Source: Clitopilus passeckerianus (Eukaryota > Basidiomycota > Agaricomycetes > Agaricales > Entolomataceae). Taken from it: a stretch of 64,000 nt of DNA. Of the stretch, positions 1 to 16,521 are shown piece after piece. A program made the position numbers and the translations under genes. Below the pieces are notes generated by a model. That model was given only the letters and a program-made list of their open reading frames with translations, did no database searches and was not told where the DNA came from. Each line of letters opens with the position of its first letter. Position 1 is the stretch's first letter. The stretch lies in the NCBI GenBank assembly GCA_944990035.1, contig CALYLX010000126.1, positions 2,418,001 through 2,482,000 of the forward strand. The letters are read 5' to 3'.

Positions 1-845
1 ATTGACAGGTTGCAGTGTTATCGGATCCGCCAACTTCACCACATTCGATCGTGAGGCTTCCGGAAAGTTGGTTGACGGTGTTGGTAAGGTCGCTGACTTT
101 GACTCCTCCACAGAAGGTGGTGCCAGGGCGACATGTGCATTTGAGGTTCTGGCATACCCAATCCGCAGCCTTGCCGTCATCGCGAAGGGTTTGTTGACAG
201 GAGTCAGCTTGGCAGTAGAACTGCTCTACTCCTGCATAGAAGAGTTGGGCAAACGCGGTCCCAGAAGAGCCGAATGTAGTGACGTTGGGGATCGGTGTGA
301 AAGATTGGTCGAGGGTCCGTATGATGTTAAGAGTGGAGGCAAGTGGATATATGGCTTGGAGGGTTGGGTTCTGTCAGGAGGGTTAGCCAAAAGCTTATGA
401 TAGTAGTGTAAGTGGTACGCACATTGACGCGACAACTCATCTGACTGCCAGCATAAACTCTGGGTGTGGTATTGCAGGTAAGGGTATCATTCTGCCCGAT
501 ATCATTTCCACTGGTATCTGTCAGGGAGGTCGAGGCTTTTCCAGAAGCAGAGAAGGCCGTTTGGCATGCATTGGAGGTCTGGCAAACGTTGCATCCAGTT
601 CCAGTCCAACCATCCTTGCAGGAGCACCCTGCTGCTGTGAGGTTGGCGAAGGAATCGGAAGATGGGGTTAAAGGTCGTTGGGTTCCTTGGAATAAGTCGC
701 CACCACAGGCAAGCTGGGAGCAACTTGGCCCACCAAAACCGGTGGGACAAGCGCAAGTCGAACCATTAACTGTTCCATAGTTCTCGCAATTTTGCGCTGC
801 AACGAAAGTTGCTGATAGCAGCAGCAGCCATCCCAGGCGAAGCAT
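1..845 (-). CDS. EGF-like-module secreted or membrane protein, 5' part (cut by left edge)
   Basis: The start Met at 845 opens a signal peptide (LRLGWLLLLSATFVAA) that ends before a mature QNC. Two EGF-like cysteine clusters follow within the first 95 residues, CACPTGFGGPSC and GCSCKDGWTGTGCNVC. Exon 1 (423-845) ends in phase 0 after CRVN; a 52 nt intron (371-422) leads to exon 2, which stays open to the left edge. Exon 2 has scattered Cys residues, for example CQNLKCTCRPGTTFC, and several N-glycosylation sequons. An in-frame Met nine codons upstream is possible, but the hydrophobic signal starts at 845. The family is not recognised beyond the EGF pattern, and the C-terminal part that would show membrane helices lies outside the window. 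The signal peptide and Cys pattern are seen; an extracellular or lumenal location is inferred. Confidence 0.7.
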
Positions 846-1179
846 GTTGTTGATTCCCCACAGCGGAAGCAAATCTCAAAGCAGAGTTGGGGGCTTCGAG
901 TCACTCGTATGGCTCAGCTTGGGATATAAAGCATTCAAAGACCGTGCTGGACGTCAAAAATAGCGCTTGCTGGGGTGGTGAGGCGAATAAGAGGCCTTCG
1001 TAGTTGACATCGAACGACTCCCTTTGGTGCTTTGCCAAATGGGGCTCACCGCTGCCAACTTTATCTCCATAAACGAATTTAAATATTCACGTGACCTTTG
1101 ACTTTCGGGTCGGAAGTCGGGATTATTCATCCAACTTTCGTTCAGAAATCCACGCTCATTACTGTTCAGCTAACTTAAA
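846..1179. promoter_or_regulatory. Divergent promoter between the EGF-module gene and COX17
   Basis: These 334 bases separate two start codons facing away from each other. They hold a palindromic E-box-type site, CACGTGAC, at 1088-1095, 85 bases before the COX17 ATG. In yeast CACGTGAC is bound by Cbf1, which acts on respiratory genes; use of the site here is inferred. Confidence 0.45.
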
Positions 1180-1551
1180 ATGCTAGGAAAGGTGCGAGTG
1201 CTACATGCGGACGTCATAGAATGTGAAGACTTACCGAATGAATTCCTCAACAGATTTCATCTTGGTGGTCTGGTGCTGGCTCTCAGCCCGCTAAGCCTTT
1301 TGACCCAACAGATCCCAAGCAAAACCCGTTGAACCCGGAGGGCTTGAAACCGTACGTAGCTTTTGCTATGGTTCTCGAGCAGGCTTTACTCAAGTACCGC
1401 CTTCTCTCTCATTAGATGTTGTGCATGTCCTCAAACAAAGTCCGTCAGGGACGACTGTTTCCTGAAATATGGCCCCGAAGCCGATGACAAGTGCAAGGAG
1501 GTTGTTCAAAACCATCTCGCATGTATGCGTGCTCTGGGCTTCAAGCTATAA
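1180..1551 (+). CDS. COX17: Cox17-type mitochondrial copper chaperone
   Basis: Three exons (1180-1191, 1254-1351, 1416-1551) join in phase to give 81 residues, close to the usual Cox17 size. The protein shows the family signature: the copper-binding stretch PCCACPQTK, then a twin CX9C arrangement (CFLKYGPEADDKC and CKEVVQNHLAC) and the conserved end CMRALGFKL. Cox17 carries Cu(I) in the mitochondrial intermembrane space and hands it to Sco1 and Cox11 for cytochrome c oxidase assembly; the CX9C pairs are oxidised by the Mia40 pathway. Exon 1 codes only Met-Leu-Gly-Lys, and intron 2 splits the Pro codon just before the Cys-Cys pair. Nothing appears broken. The gene shares a divergent promoter with the EGF-module gene. 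Confidence 0.95.
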
Positions 1552-3183
1552 TCATCTAGAAGACTCTATATCGACCATTTATAGAACATATACTATCCAC
1601 TCATAATTCAAAGCCACTACTCTTCGCCATTTCCTGCCAAGTTCAATGTCTGCGCACAACCTCACCCTCAAATGTTGCTCCCTTTCCCCCTGCGTCGATA
1701 TAATCAAAGTGGCTACATGTCAAGTTATGGTGCTACGTGTTTTGAATGGAATTAGGCCCCCTTCCGTGGTGAGCAAGCCCGACGGAATAGCGTCATCACC
1801 CAGGCAGGCTAAGTCATGCTAGCTATAAATGCAGCTGCCCGCCCATGGGTACTAGTTCCGAGGCCGAATCCGCTTGATTCTGAACAAATGTGCACCTACG
1901 TCACTTGTGCAAATGGCCAGTTCCTTGTTGCCTTTACGGTGTTTCTTCCGGTTCAACCGAAGCGCTCAGATATGAAATGGTGACGGTCTATGGTCGGACC
2001 GGTGAATTCCACGAGGCGAGTCGACGCACTTGAATGAAGGAGTGGCAATCCCTCCGCTTCTTACAACAGTTTGATTTGGTTGCAGACCCCATGTTTTGTG
2101 TACCCCTTGTTGAATATGGAACATCTCCTCCTTCCGTTGTCAACTCGATATATCAATCTGAGATGATATACTTACTCCGTTGCAGGACCATCTCACACTA
2201 TCTATAACTCCGCAGTTCTGGGGTACAATACGAGTGGACGAAATGGATCTGTTTGACGTTTTTTTCAGTGGCCACGAGCGAAATGAGGCTGGGATTCAGA
2301 GTCCATGGACGAACGCCAAGTATTCGCGTTCTTTTTGCTAACGCTGCATGTATGCAGTCGGATTGGTTTCGGTCGCCCAGGGCAATTTTTCACCGCCCCA
2401 AAGGATACATTTTCATCCATTTTGTCGAGGGAGTTGCTGAGGACAATCAGGAACGGGATAAAGACCAAGTTTAGCACGGTCCGATCAATTGTTGGCTAAG
2501 AATAGTACACTGTTTGGTTTTGACTGCAGCCAGTGGGTTGATCATAACCATCATGCAAGGTTCTGCGTGTCTTCACTTGGGCCTCGATCAATCACCTCTC
2601 AGTCTCCGGGAACTCTTCTGGAAACACAGAAAGAGTACGAAGTGCCGTGAGGCTGAGCTTTGGCATCGCGAAAGCACCTTGGTTCGCGGTTTGCCGTCCT
2701 CACTTCAGATAGCATCCTTGGAGTCGCCACTCACCACCCGCCACACATGACACTGACATCTCTATTATCCACCTCGACTGAATGAGGCCTTGCCTTATCT
2801 TATCAAATGGAACTGTTATTCTTGACGATGGTAACGAGATAAAAGACACGTGCGATCCACAGGCGAGCATCAAAGGTCACCTTTCAATTCAATCAACGAT
2901 GAGGGTTTTTGGCCGTTTGCTCTCGGCGATACTCCATGCAGGGGCTGACGTTCCTCAGCCCCAAGAATTTGCGTGGCGTGCTGTCACTTCAATTTATCCC
3001 GTCTTGTGGGCTACCCACGAATAGATTTCCATCAGGATGTGCTGCAAAACTTACGACAATATTCCAATGTTCTCCGGACCCGTTGGCCCATATTCCGGTT
3101 CGCCTAGGAAAAGGGGTTCTCAGCTCCGACCTACATAATGGACGTCGATAGATTTGCGTTCAACCCAGCTTGTTCCTCCCGCA
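1552..3183. other. Intergenic, no gene supported
   Basis: This 1.6 kb lies between COX17 and the P-type ATPase, both on the + strand. Only short overlapping frames without family motifs are present. It presumably holds the COX17 3' end and the ATPase promoter; no repeat or RNA gene was recognised. Confidence 0.5.
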
Positions 3184-8131
<4,948 letters not shown>

Positions 8132-8305
8132 TGAATTGTGTACATCGCTACGCTCGCTTTTACACTTTCATGATTATCATAACGCGACAATTACCGGCCT
8201 GTAACCAGGTTAGCTTTTAGTCTGACGCACAATCGTATACAAATTATGTCGTAAGTACATAGACGAATATATTACGATTACGCAAGTACTTTGGATAACT
8301 CTGTG

Positions 8306-9151
8306 CTAAGGGAGATAAACGCTTGACCGAAGGAACACGGCCTCGAAGCGGCGAGCAACTGAATTGAAGAGCATTGGTGGCTCCTTCGCAATAAAGTAGA
8401 GGCCAGATAAGACAGGAAGGATGATCGTGAGGGAGGCCCAGGGTATCCTTTGCCGTCGGCCCACACTCAGCGGCTTTGGTGCTCTTGCGGCACGACGAAG
8501 GTATTTGTTGTATAAGATTGTCATGCCGTCGACCATGTGGACGGCAACGGAACCAACAAGACCAGCGTACAAGAACCAGCTTGTCAGAGGCCACCTATGG
8601 AGGCCAACTTTGACGAACTCGTAATCCAATTCAGAGGGGCCAACTGCGGATATGGGAGGTTCTGGAGTCATCGGAGCAAGCCGGTGGGTGAAAAAGTGGA
8701 TCGGAAGGAAAACCACGAAAGCTGAATACGCGGTGAGACTAAGCCACGAGGATAACCGCCTTGGAGGTGCCTGTTTTGGAGAGCATAACCGCTTTGCGAT
8801 ACCTGATACGGAGTGAACCGCCAGAGGTGCCAATAGCAAATACTTTTCTCCGAAGCTGGTCTGGTAGTACTCTCTGCCTAGCAACTACAATTTTTTTATT
8901 CAATTGAGTGGCACGCTGTCAAAAACCAACGTAGCACTTACCATAGTCTGGGAAGCTAGAGACGAACCTCCCAGGTTTGCAATTGCAGGAGCCGTCAGGT
9001 GGATCAATACGAAAGTCGTCAAGAATGGAGCCGATACATGGGATAGAGTCGTCAGGTAAGACAATACGTTTCGCCGAAACGATGAGGGTGAGCGTGAGGG
9101 GTCTGGATTGTTTCCACCTGACATTGGCAATCGTGGTGGGTTCATGACCAT
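8306..9151 (-). CDS. MCP1: Mcp1-like mitochondrial membrane protein (DUF1691 family)
   Basis: Two exons (8942-9151 and 8306-8884) joined across a 57 nt intron give 262 residues. The protein has several hydrophobic helices with paired histidines typical of the family (LTTLSHVSAPFLTTFVLIHL, LLAPLAVHSVSGIAKR, LPIHFFTHR, HMVDGMTILYNKYL), separated by an acidic and Pro-rich stretch. Yeast Mcp1 (Mdm10-complementing protein 1) is an outer mitochondrial membrane protein whose overproduction corrects lipid and shape defects in ERMES mutants and which acts with Vps13. The exact start is uncertain, since Met codons at 9151, 9145 and nine codons further in all keep the frame. The assignment rests on helix and His spacing recalled for the family, so another cytochrome-b-fold membrane protein remains possible. 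Confidence 0.65.
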
Positions 9152-9694
9152 GTATGGTTATGGGTTCTCGGGCACCCCTTTCTTAGTGGCTGAGTCACAC
9201 ACCGTTGTCGATGGAAGAAGCAACCTGAGGCCTGAAGGAGGTCCTTTGGTCACCGTCCAATTCAGTGCAATGACATCGCCAGCGCCTACGCCTATCACGA
9301 CCCCGCGAATTAGTCAACAACCATCGTTGATTTGTCACGACAGTCCTCGCAGCCATGGCTTTCCCCTTGGCCCGCTGTGGGCTGCAAACCTGAGGAACCA
9401 GGGATAGGCTATCGAAGCTTGTACCTCAATAATTACTCCATTCTGCAGTACATACAATAATAAGGAAAATCGGATATTTTTAGATAGCGAGATATTAGGT
9501 TAAAAATATTCTACAATCCCTGATTTCCTGCGACTTGCATGCGGCAGAAAGCATACCGGATTTTGAAAAAAGAACAAAAATAGAAAACTATTGATACACG
9601 TTCGAGGGAGGGATATCTAATAAAGTTGCCGAAAAACTGTTTGTACATCAAAAGAACACTGATAGCGAGGGGAAGAGTTGCGAGGTTGAACCTC
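9152..9694. other. Intergenic, no gene supported
   Basis: This 543-base span lies between the MCP1-like start and the end of the transcription factor, both on the - strand. It would hold the MCP1-like promoter and the factor's 3' untranslated region. An A/T-rich patch near 9455-9520 is the only compositional feature. Confidence 0.5.
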
Positions 9695-11892
9695 TCAGAC
9701 AGGAGGTATCAAGAGCGACGGTTGAAAAGTTGTTGGTGTTTGAAAAGCTGGCTGTATGAGGGTTATGCTAGTTGGACCCTTCAGGCGTTCAATCTTGAGT
9801 ACCAGTTCTCCTGATGTATCATGTCAGATCTGGTTTTGAATTGATTCAGGTTCGAAGAGAGTCCTTACCAGCAAGCGGAGAACTAGGCGTTAGCACTTTG
9901 AGCGCACTCAGTAATGTGTTGAGACTGCTGTTGCAAGGTGCTATGATACTCGACATATCGCCATACAGGTCCGGTATATGGGCTGTGCTCGTTATTGTGT
10001 CGAGGAACATCTCAGCAGTGGTCGACCAGCAGACCTAAAACAAGTGATCAATATGTTGGCCCTGTTTGATTGCGTCCATGTGAACTTACAGCAATAATTG
10101 GATCAAGACATGGAAAATCAGCATCCGTGAGTTGCTGGATGAGCGCAGCAATCGAATGACCCGCTTTGCACGCACGACGATCCAGCTGACCAGGTTTGCG
10201 CAGATGAATGAATGATGTGTAGATCATCGTCTGCGCCACAACGTAGTCACGATCAAGAGCAAGGTTGGGCATCGTTGCTGAGAAGCGTTGCAGGGCACTG
10301 TCCGCCATATGGTAACTCCAGTCTTCCGGATCTAATCAGATGAGGTTAGCCAGCGCGGGGAAGTCGGGCGTGGTTACTTACCGTTTTTTATCCGAGAGGT
10401 CAATTCGTAGAAGGTGGCAGCCTTCGCCTTCAGAGCAGGCATGTATAGCTCCGCCGAGGTCAGCTGGTCTTGTCCTTCTAGCAGAGATTGCAAAGGTGGT
10501 TGTGAATTCCCAAAGTCATCCTGCCAGAGAGTCAGACGAAGGAGGTAACTTCGGATGTTCATTGGACTTACTATCCAGCTTCCAGTGGTTGGCCAGGGCG
10601 TCAGAATGCGACTCTGGGAGTCTTCTTTGTCTGGGAGAGCAAGCGGGAGTCCATTTGAAGCCGACCAGCACCTATCGACCATAAAGACCTGCCAGAACGC
10701 CAATATCCGGTCGGACAACTCAGTAGCATCCGCCGCAGGGGGAAGAGGTATCACTGGGGCGGGTTGGTAGTAGTTCATGACCGAGTTGATGTCCGGGCTC
10801 AAAATCTGGTGGAGGCCAAGCCCAACTGCGAGTCGGATAGCTGAAAACGCATGTCGATATCCCTCCAGTACGCGATTCTTGTTGTATAGGTAAATAGACA
10901 GAAGCGCAGACGCTTGCACAATATCGACAAGACGGTCCGATGCATCAAGGGCAGTATGTATCTCCCGCTGGACTTGAGTAAAGAAGGCGGACTCGAGGTC
11001 GGCATAGTAGGGTGATTGAGCGAAGTGGCATGATAGTAAAAATATCGCATTGGTCAGGGCTGGATGAGGTTCGAGCCCAAAGTTGAGCGCATTCTCTAGA
11101 AAACGATCCATGCTGCCGTAGAACCAACACTGATGCCGATGGCGCATGAACACACTCAATCTGTACCGCCCAAGCATGAGTTAGGCACCTAGTCGCGATG
11201 GAATCGGTCGTTACTCACAGATAGCCGCGGGTCCCCGTAGAGAGCTTTTTGCATGGGTCTTCGTGTGATGAACTCCGTAAGGAGCTAGAGGTGGAGCTAC
11301 TGCTCTTCGAGCGCGGTCGGGGGATATCTTGTGACATGAAGAGAGAGGAGGTTCTTCTTGAGGTTGATGGCGAAGGAGAATTTGAAGATACAAGGCTGGA
11401 AGGTGCAAGGTCGGGCGACGCGCCAAGATACGAGTCACCGAACAAATCATTCGAGTCCACGTCAAATGTGAAAAGTGGTGTTGTTCTTGGTTCTACAGCG
11501 GATGAGTGAGTTGCCATCAGGCACGAGAAAAAACGAAAGACTTACGTGACTTAGATTCTAGGTCTTGTAACTTGCGTTCAAGAGCACTCAATTGCTCTCT
11601 CAACAGCTGCGTTCTACTCTTCTGCTGTGTGTCGTCGTACTTGCAAGTCTGCGCCCGATTCATTTTGGTGCATTGATGGCATACAGGACGAATTCCATCG
11701 CATTTCTGACGGGATCTGGTGTTTAGGTGTCATGCCCGGATTCGAAGGGAAGCCCTGCTCACCAGTTTCCTTTTCCTGCAGATCCCCAACGATCAGAGAT
11801 TGGTTGGACCAGATGAATATCAGAAGAGCTCACCGACAGGATAGGCAGGCGGCGCCTCTGCGCAGTGTGGACTCATTCTTGTATGGAGGCAT
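9695..11892 (-). CDS. Zn(2)Cys(6) binuclear-cluster transcription factor
   Basis: Eight exons (11834-11892, 11763-11775, 11546-11705, 11219-11492, 10382-11160, 10090-10331, 9869-10034, 9695-9810) sum in phase to 602 residues. The N-terminus carries the zinc cluster CLSCRKRKLKC followed by DGIRPVCHQC and a final Cys in RAQTCKY: six cysteines in the fungal C6 pattern. A basic linker and a Leu-rich heptad segment (LLREQLSALERKLQDLES) follow, probably the dimerisation coiled coil. A Ser/Pro-rich linker then leads to the helical middle region seen in these factors (LFLRHRHQ-like start, HPALTNAIFLLSCHF, YRHAFSAIRLAVGLGLHQ). It should bind CGG-type half sites as a nuclear dimer. The 13 nt second exon codes only RKRKL inside the zinc cluster. 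The target pathway is unknown and the neighbours do not suggest one. Confidence 0.9.
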
Positions 11893-13135
11893 GTGTGGAC
11901 TTTAAGCGTAGTTGGTGAGGGCTATTATACGTTCCAGGCGTTCGCCAGAGGATTAAGGGCGTTTGCATCTCATCAGGTGCGGTTTTAAGTATGATATCCG
12001 GGGGCGTCGATCAGCTCAGGATCAGTCATGAAAGCATATGGCTGCCGAACGGCAAGAGACCAGCACGTGTTGGAAAGGAAACCAAAGATGATACTGATGT
12101 GGACTGATGGGGGGTAGCCTGCGAGTATATTAGGCTCTTCGATCGAATTGGAGATCATCAAGGGCAGTTTCATAACATTCTGCAGGACCTGTGGAATGAT
12201 ACAAACTACCAACGACATACTGTGGGCTCTTCAAGTGCTATCAACGATGAAATTCCAGATGAACAGACACATAATTCGGCTTACGATGTCTTACGCATAC
12301 AAGGAATGATAGAATTGTCTCTATGCGACTAGAAGATACGGACCTCAAGTCGGTTGAAGTCGGTCCAGACAGAAGCCGATGTAGTCCCTGACTCACCCTG
12401 AATTTAGCGTTACAAACTCGGTTGACAAATCGCCGAGGCAGAGAGAAATTCCCAAATGTGGTTATCTTTTCTCATTGTCATGTTTCTCCGAGGGTTACGG
12501 TGGAAGCAGTGCCAGCAGAACCTTGTGGAAGTACCGTCCCGAGTCCGGATAGTATAGACCAAAGAAAGGAGAAAGGTCCCAGCAACGGGTACGAGTTTTC
12601 TATGTTGGAATCAATTGAAAAAGATAGAAGTTGGAGTTTGTCTAGATAACATAAAGTTAAGAAGTGACCACGGTCCAGGAGTGAGGGTCCTGAACATAGC
12701 CACGAAAAGTGTCACAACTCCAGGCGTGGAGATCCCGATCAGAACATAATTTACATCCGCTTTGAGCCCTCAGGTTCGTTAGCTCGTCGAAAGTAATCCG
12801 GTAGACACACGTTTAGAGAGTACCCGAGCGGTGGTAATTGGTTTAGGAGAGTAGTACGAGAATGAAATTTAACTCTGGATTGCTGGGGAAAGGTTTGTGA
12901 AACTCGAAAGACAGGATTAGAGGCGTTATCAAGGGCGCCAATCAGCCCCAAGAAGTTGGCGACAAGAATAGGTAGGCGTCGAAGAATTGATTGACTGAAA
13001 ATGTTTGCTCTTGTTCTCTTTGGAGAAAAAACAGGCAGGTGGCCACGAGAGAGTAATGGATCAGACGATGAAGGCGAACCGGACGGAATTCTATTGCGAA
13101 GTGCACGTAGTATTACGAATAATCTATGTTCTAAG
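11893..13135. other. Intergenic, no gene supported
   Basis: This 1.24 kb lies upstream of the transcription factor and downstream of ADK1 (both on the - strand). Short frames on either strand show no conserved motif. It should contain the factor's promoter and the ADK1 3' end. Confidence 0.5.
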
Positions 13136-14070
<935 letters not shown>

Positions 14071-14346
14071 TTTGTCGGATTGAGGGGAGTGGTGTAGGAG
14101 GGCGGAACGGACTGAACGTCGAGCTTAAGACTGTCGGCTTTTGCAGAGTAAACCAAGCGTCGGACTTCGCGACACGGTCACATCCGAGCCATTGTTTGGT
14201 CCGAAAGCCTTTGTCAATCAACTTCCAAAAATAGACAGCGCGACGTGTAACCTCACCGAGCGTCGTGTAGGTAGCTTCAACAAATTCACATACAGCCAGC
14301 TGAAGGTACTTTGTACGTCTGAAGAAGGCTGCCACTGTGATACAAC
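14071..14346. promoter_or_regulatory. Shared bidirectional promoter of ADK1 and WBP1
   Basis: Only 276 bases separate the two start codons, so both genes must be driven from this segment. No clear TATA box or named site was picked out by eye. Confidence 0.4.
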
Positions 14347-15955
14347 ATGGTGTCTCTACGCTCTTTATTGCTCCTTGCTGCAGGACTTGCGAGCAGCATC
14401 TATGCAAAGTCCAGCTCAGGGGACTCAGTACTTGTAATTGTTGAGCCTGAGAGGCAAGACGATTATTCATTGTTTTTCAGTGGTCTTAAGGGTGAGCAAG
14501 AATGTATTTACTGCTACTAAGCCCGTCTGACATACAAGCATTCCATAGAACAAGGGTTTGACCTGACATTCCGTGCACCGAAGGCAGAGGCACCTCTGTT
14601 AGTGGAATTCGACGTTCCATCGTTCGCTCATGTCATCCTTTTCTCGTCAGACGCAAAAAGTAAGTATCGCATCTCTGAATTATAATCATGTGTCTCATCA
14701 GCTCTGCTTCCTTTAGCATACGCGAGTGACATTACCCCACAATCCTTGGTCGGACTATTGGGCAAGGATACCAACCTTCTCGTCGCCTTCTCTTCAAAAC
14801 AGACACCACTCTATTCCTTGGCATCCGAGTTCTCACTCGTCCTCCCTCCCCCTGGAACGCCACTCGTGTCATACTTCCCCGAGCGAAGTGAACCAGCTAC
14901 CCTGATCCCAGTTCCTGCTCCCAAGACGCACTCCATTCTTTCTCCGAACCTCAACCCAATCTGGTTCTCCGGAGTCCCTCATACATTGGGGAACAACCCA
15001 CTACTCGTCCCCATCCTGAAAGCACCTGCAGAAAGTTTCGCTTCCGACATCGACGGTGGTTCTGCTGATGCGCTTGTCGAAGCAGCAGACAAAGGCGGCG
15101 AAGGACTTTGGGCCGGATCCCAGCTGGGTTTAGTCACCGGCTTCCAGACCCGAAACAATGCTCGAATCACCTGGGTTGGTGGCGTCGAGGTTTTCAGTGA
15201 CGAATATGCCCACAAGGAAGTCTCAAAGTATGTTAATGATCCAGTTCTCATCTGTCTTCCTCGAACTCGGCTAACATCCGTGTTCAGAGGTGTTCAATCA
15301 GGCAATGCACAATTTGCACGAGATGTTGCTGCATGGACTTTCAAGGAATCCTCCGTCTACCGGATAGACAGGACTGAACACCACCTCGTCAATGCAACGG
15401 AACCATCGGAACACTACACAACCAACGATGAAATTGTTCGTCATTTCTTTTATCCTCTGAAAGCCTCTCTAACAATCCTAAAGGAATACAGCGCATACCT
15501 TTCTAAATTCGACGGGACCACCGGCCAGTGGAACCCCTGTTCCTGCCTCAGGGACCTCCAATTTGAATTTACCATGCTCGATCCCCATGTCCGAACTGCG
15601 ATGAAAGCTGTCCCAAGCTCTCCCGGCAAATACTCCGTTACGTTCAGGGCTCCTGATAGACATGGTGTTTTCAAGTTCGTTATCAATCACAAACGCAAAG
15701 GGTAAGCCTTCCGAGCTGCTTTGGGAACTCAGATGGCTCATCTATGTCCACTGCAGAATGACCTTCCTTGAAACATCGACGACTGTCGCCGTCGTTCCAC
15801 CGCGACACGACGGTTATCCTCGCTTCATCAGTGCTGCGTGGCCTTACTATTGGGGAGCTTTCAGCACAAGCGTTGGCTTTGTCGTCTTTTCCGCTTTGTG
15901 GCTCGGCGGTGACCCGAGAGAAAAGCAGAGCAACAAAGGCCGCAAGGCAGAGTAG
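14347..15955 (+). CDS. WBP1: Oligosaccharyltransferase 48 kDa subunit (Wbp1/OST48)
   Basis: Five exons (14347-14491, 14549-14659, 14717-15227, 15288-15701, 15757-15955) sum to 459 residues; yeast Wbp1 has 430. A signal peptide (SLRSLLLLAAGLASSIYA) is followed by the lumenal opening SVLVIVEPERQDDYSLFF, the GFDLTFRAPKAEAPLL stretch, family blocks such as WFSGVPHTLGNNPLLVPIL and SQLGLVTGFQTRNNARITWV, and one membrane span near the end (YYWGAFSTSVGFVVFSALWL) with a short basic cytosolic tail. Wbp1 is an essential part of the ER oligosaccharyltransferase that puts the preassembled glycan on Asn-X-Ser/Thr. The tail ends NKGRKAE, a form of the KKXX-like retrieval signal shifted from the classical position. 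Confidence 0.95.
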
Positions 15956-16521
15956 TAGTTTCTATGGCACGACGGCCTGTCAGCCTTCGGCAGTGTAGAA
16001 CCGCTTATGGTAGCACTCCAATGCTCGCAAAAACCCTAATTTATCGAAATCGATGCAGACCATCCACCTACGACGTTGAATTTGGCTGATTAAATACGAT
16101 ATTGAGTATACAGAAAGGATGATATCAAATGCTGTCGGTTTGTTTCTGGCAGGAGCTTTACATGGCCTCCCTGGCGCGGAGGCGCATAGTAAAATGAGCA
16201 TTGTTCGGGAAGCGGATATTTGCATCGTGACGTCGTGTGACGATTCAAGTGTTTTGCTTCCGACGAAAGCTGTTGATCCATATGTTACCTTGTGTATTCT
16301 CAACTTCGTCCTTGTAAAACTGGGACCTATAACAAGGCATGCCGTAACTTGCTATCTCCCGCCCACGATCCCATAGCGATCACAACCGCTCAAGTCCTGG
16401 CACATTGCATCCATGAAGATGCCTCATTACTGTTGTTCTTCTCCGTAGCCGGGGATCGTCCCTCTCGAGAGCGGAAGGAAGCTGTCAAGACCTGCTGACA
16501 TTTAAGTCTTGTACGAATACG
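15956..16521. other. Intergenic, no gene supported
   Basis: This 566-base span lies between WBP1 and the first NLR-like gene, both + strand. No motif-bearing frame or repeat was seen. Confidence 0.5.

Noticed and set aside
11985..12218. 77-codon - strand frame upstream of the transcription factor
   Set aside because: There is no motif and no splice link to the factor, whose own start is set by the zinc cluster.
16119..16376. + strand frame with a hydrophobic start between WBP1 and NLR A
   Set aside because: It is short and motif-free, and it does not join NLR A exon 2 in phase.
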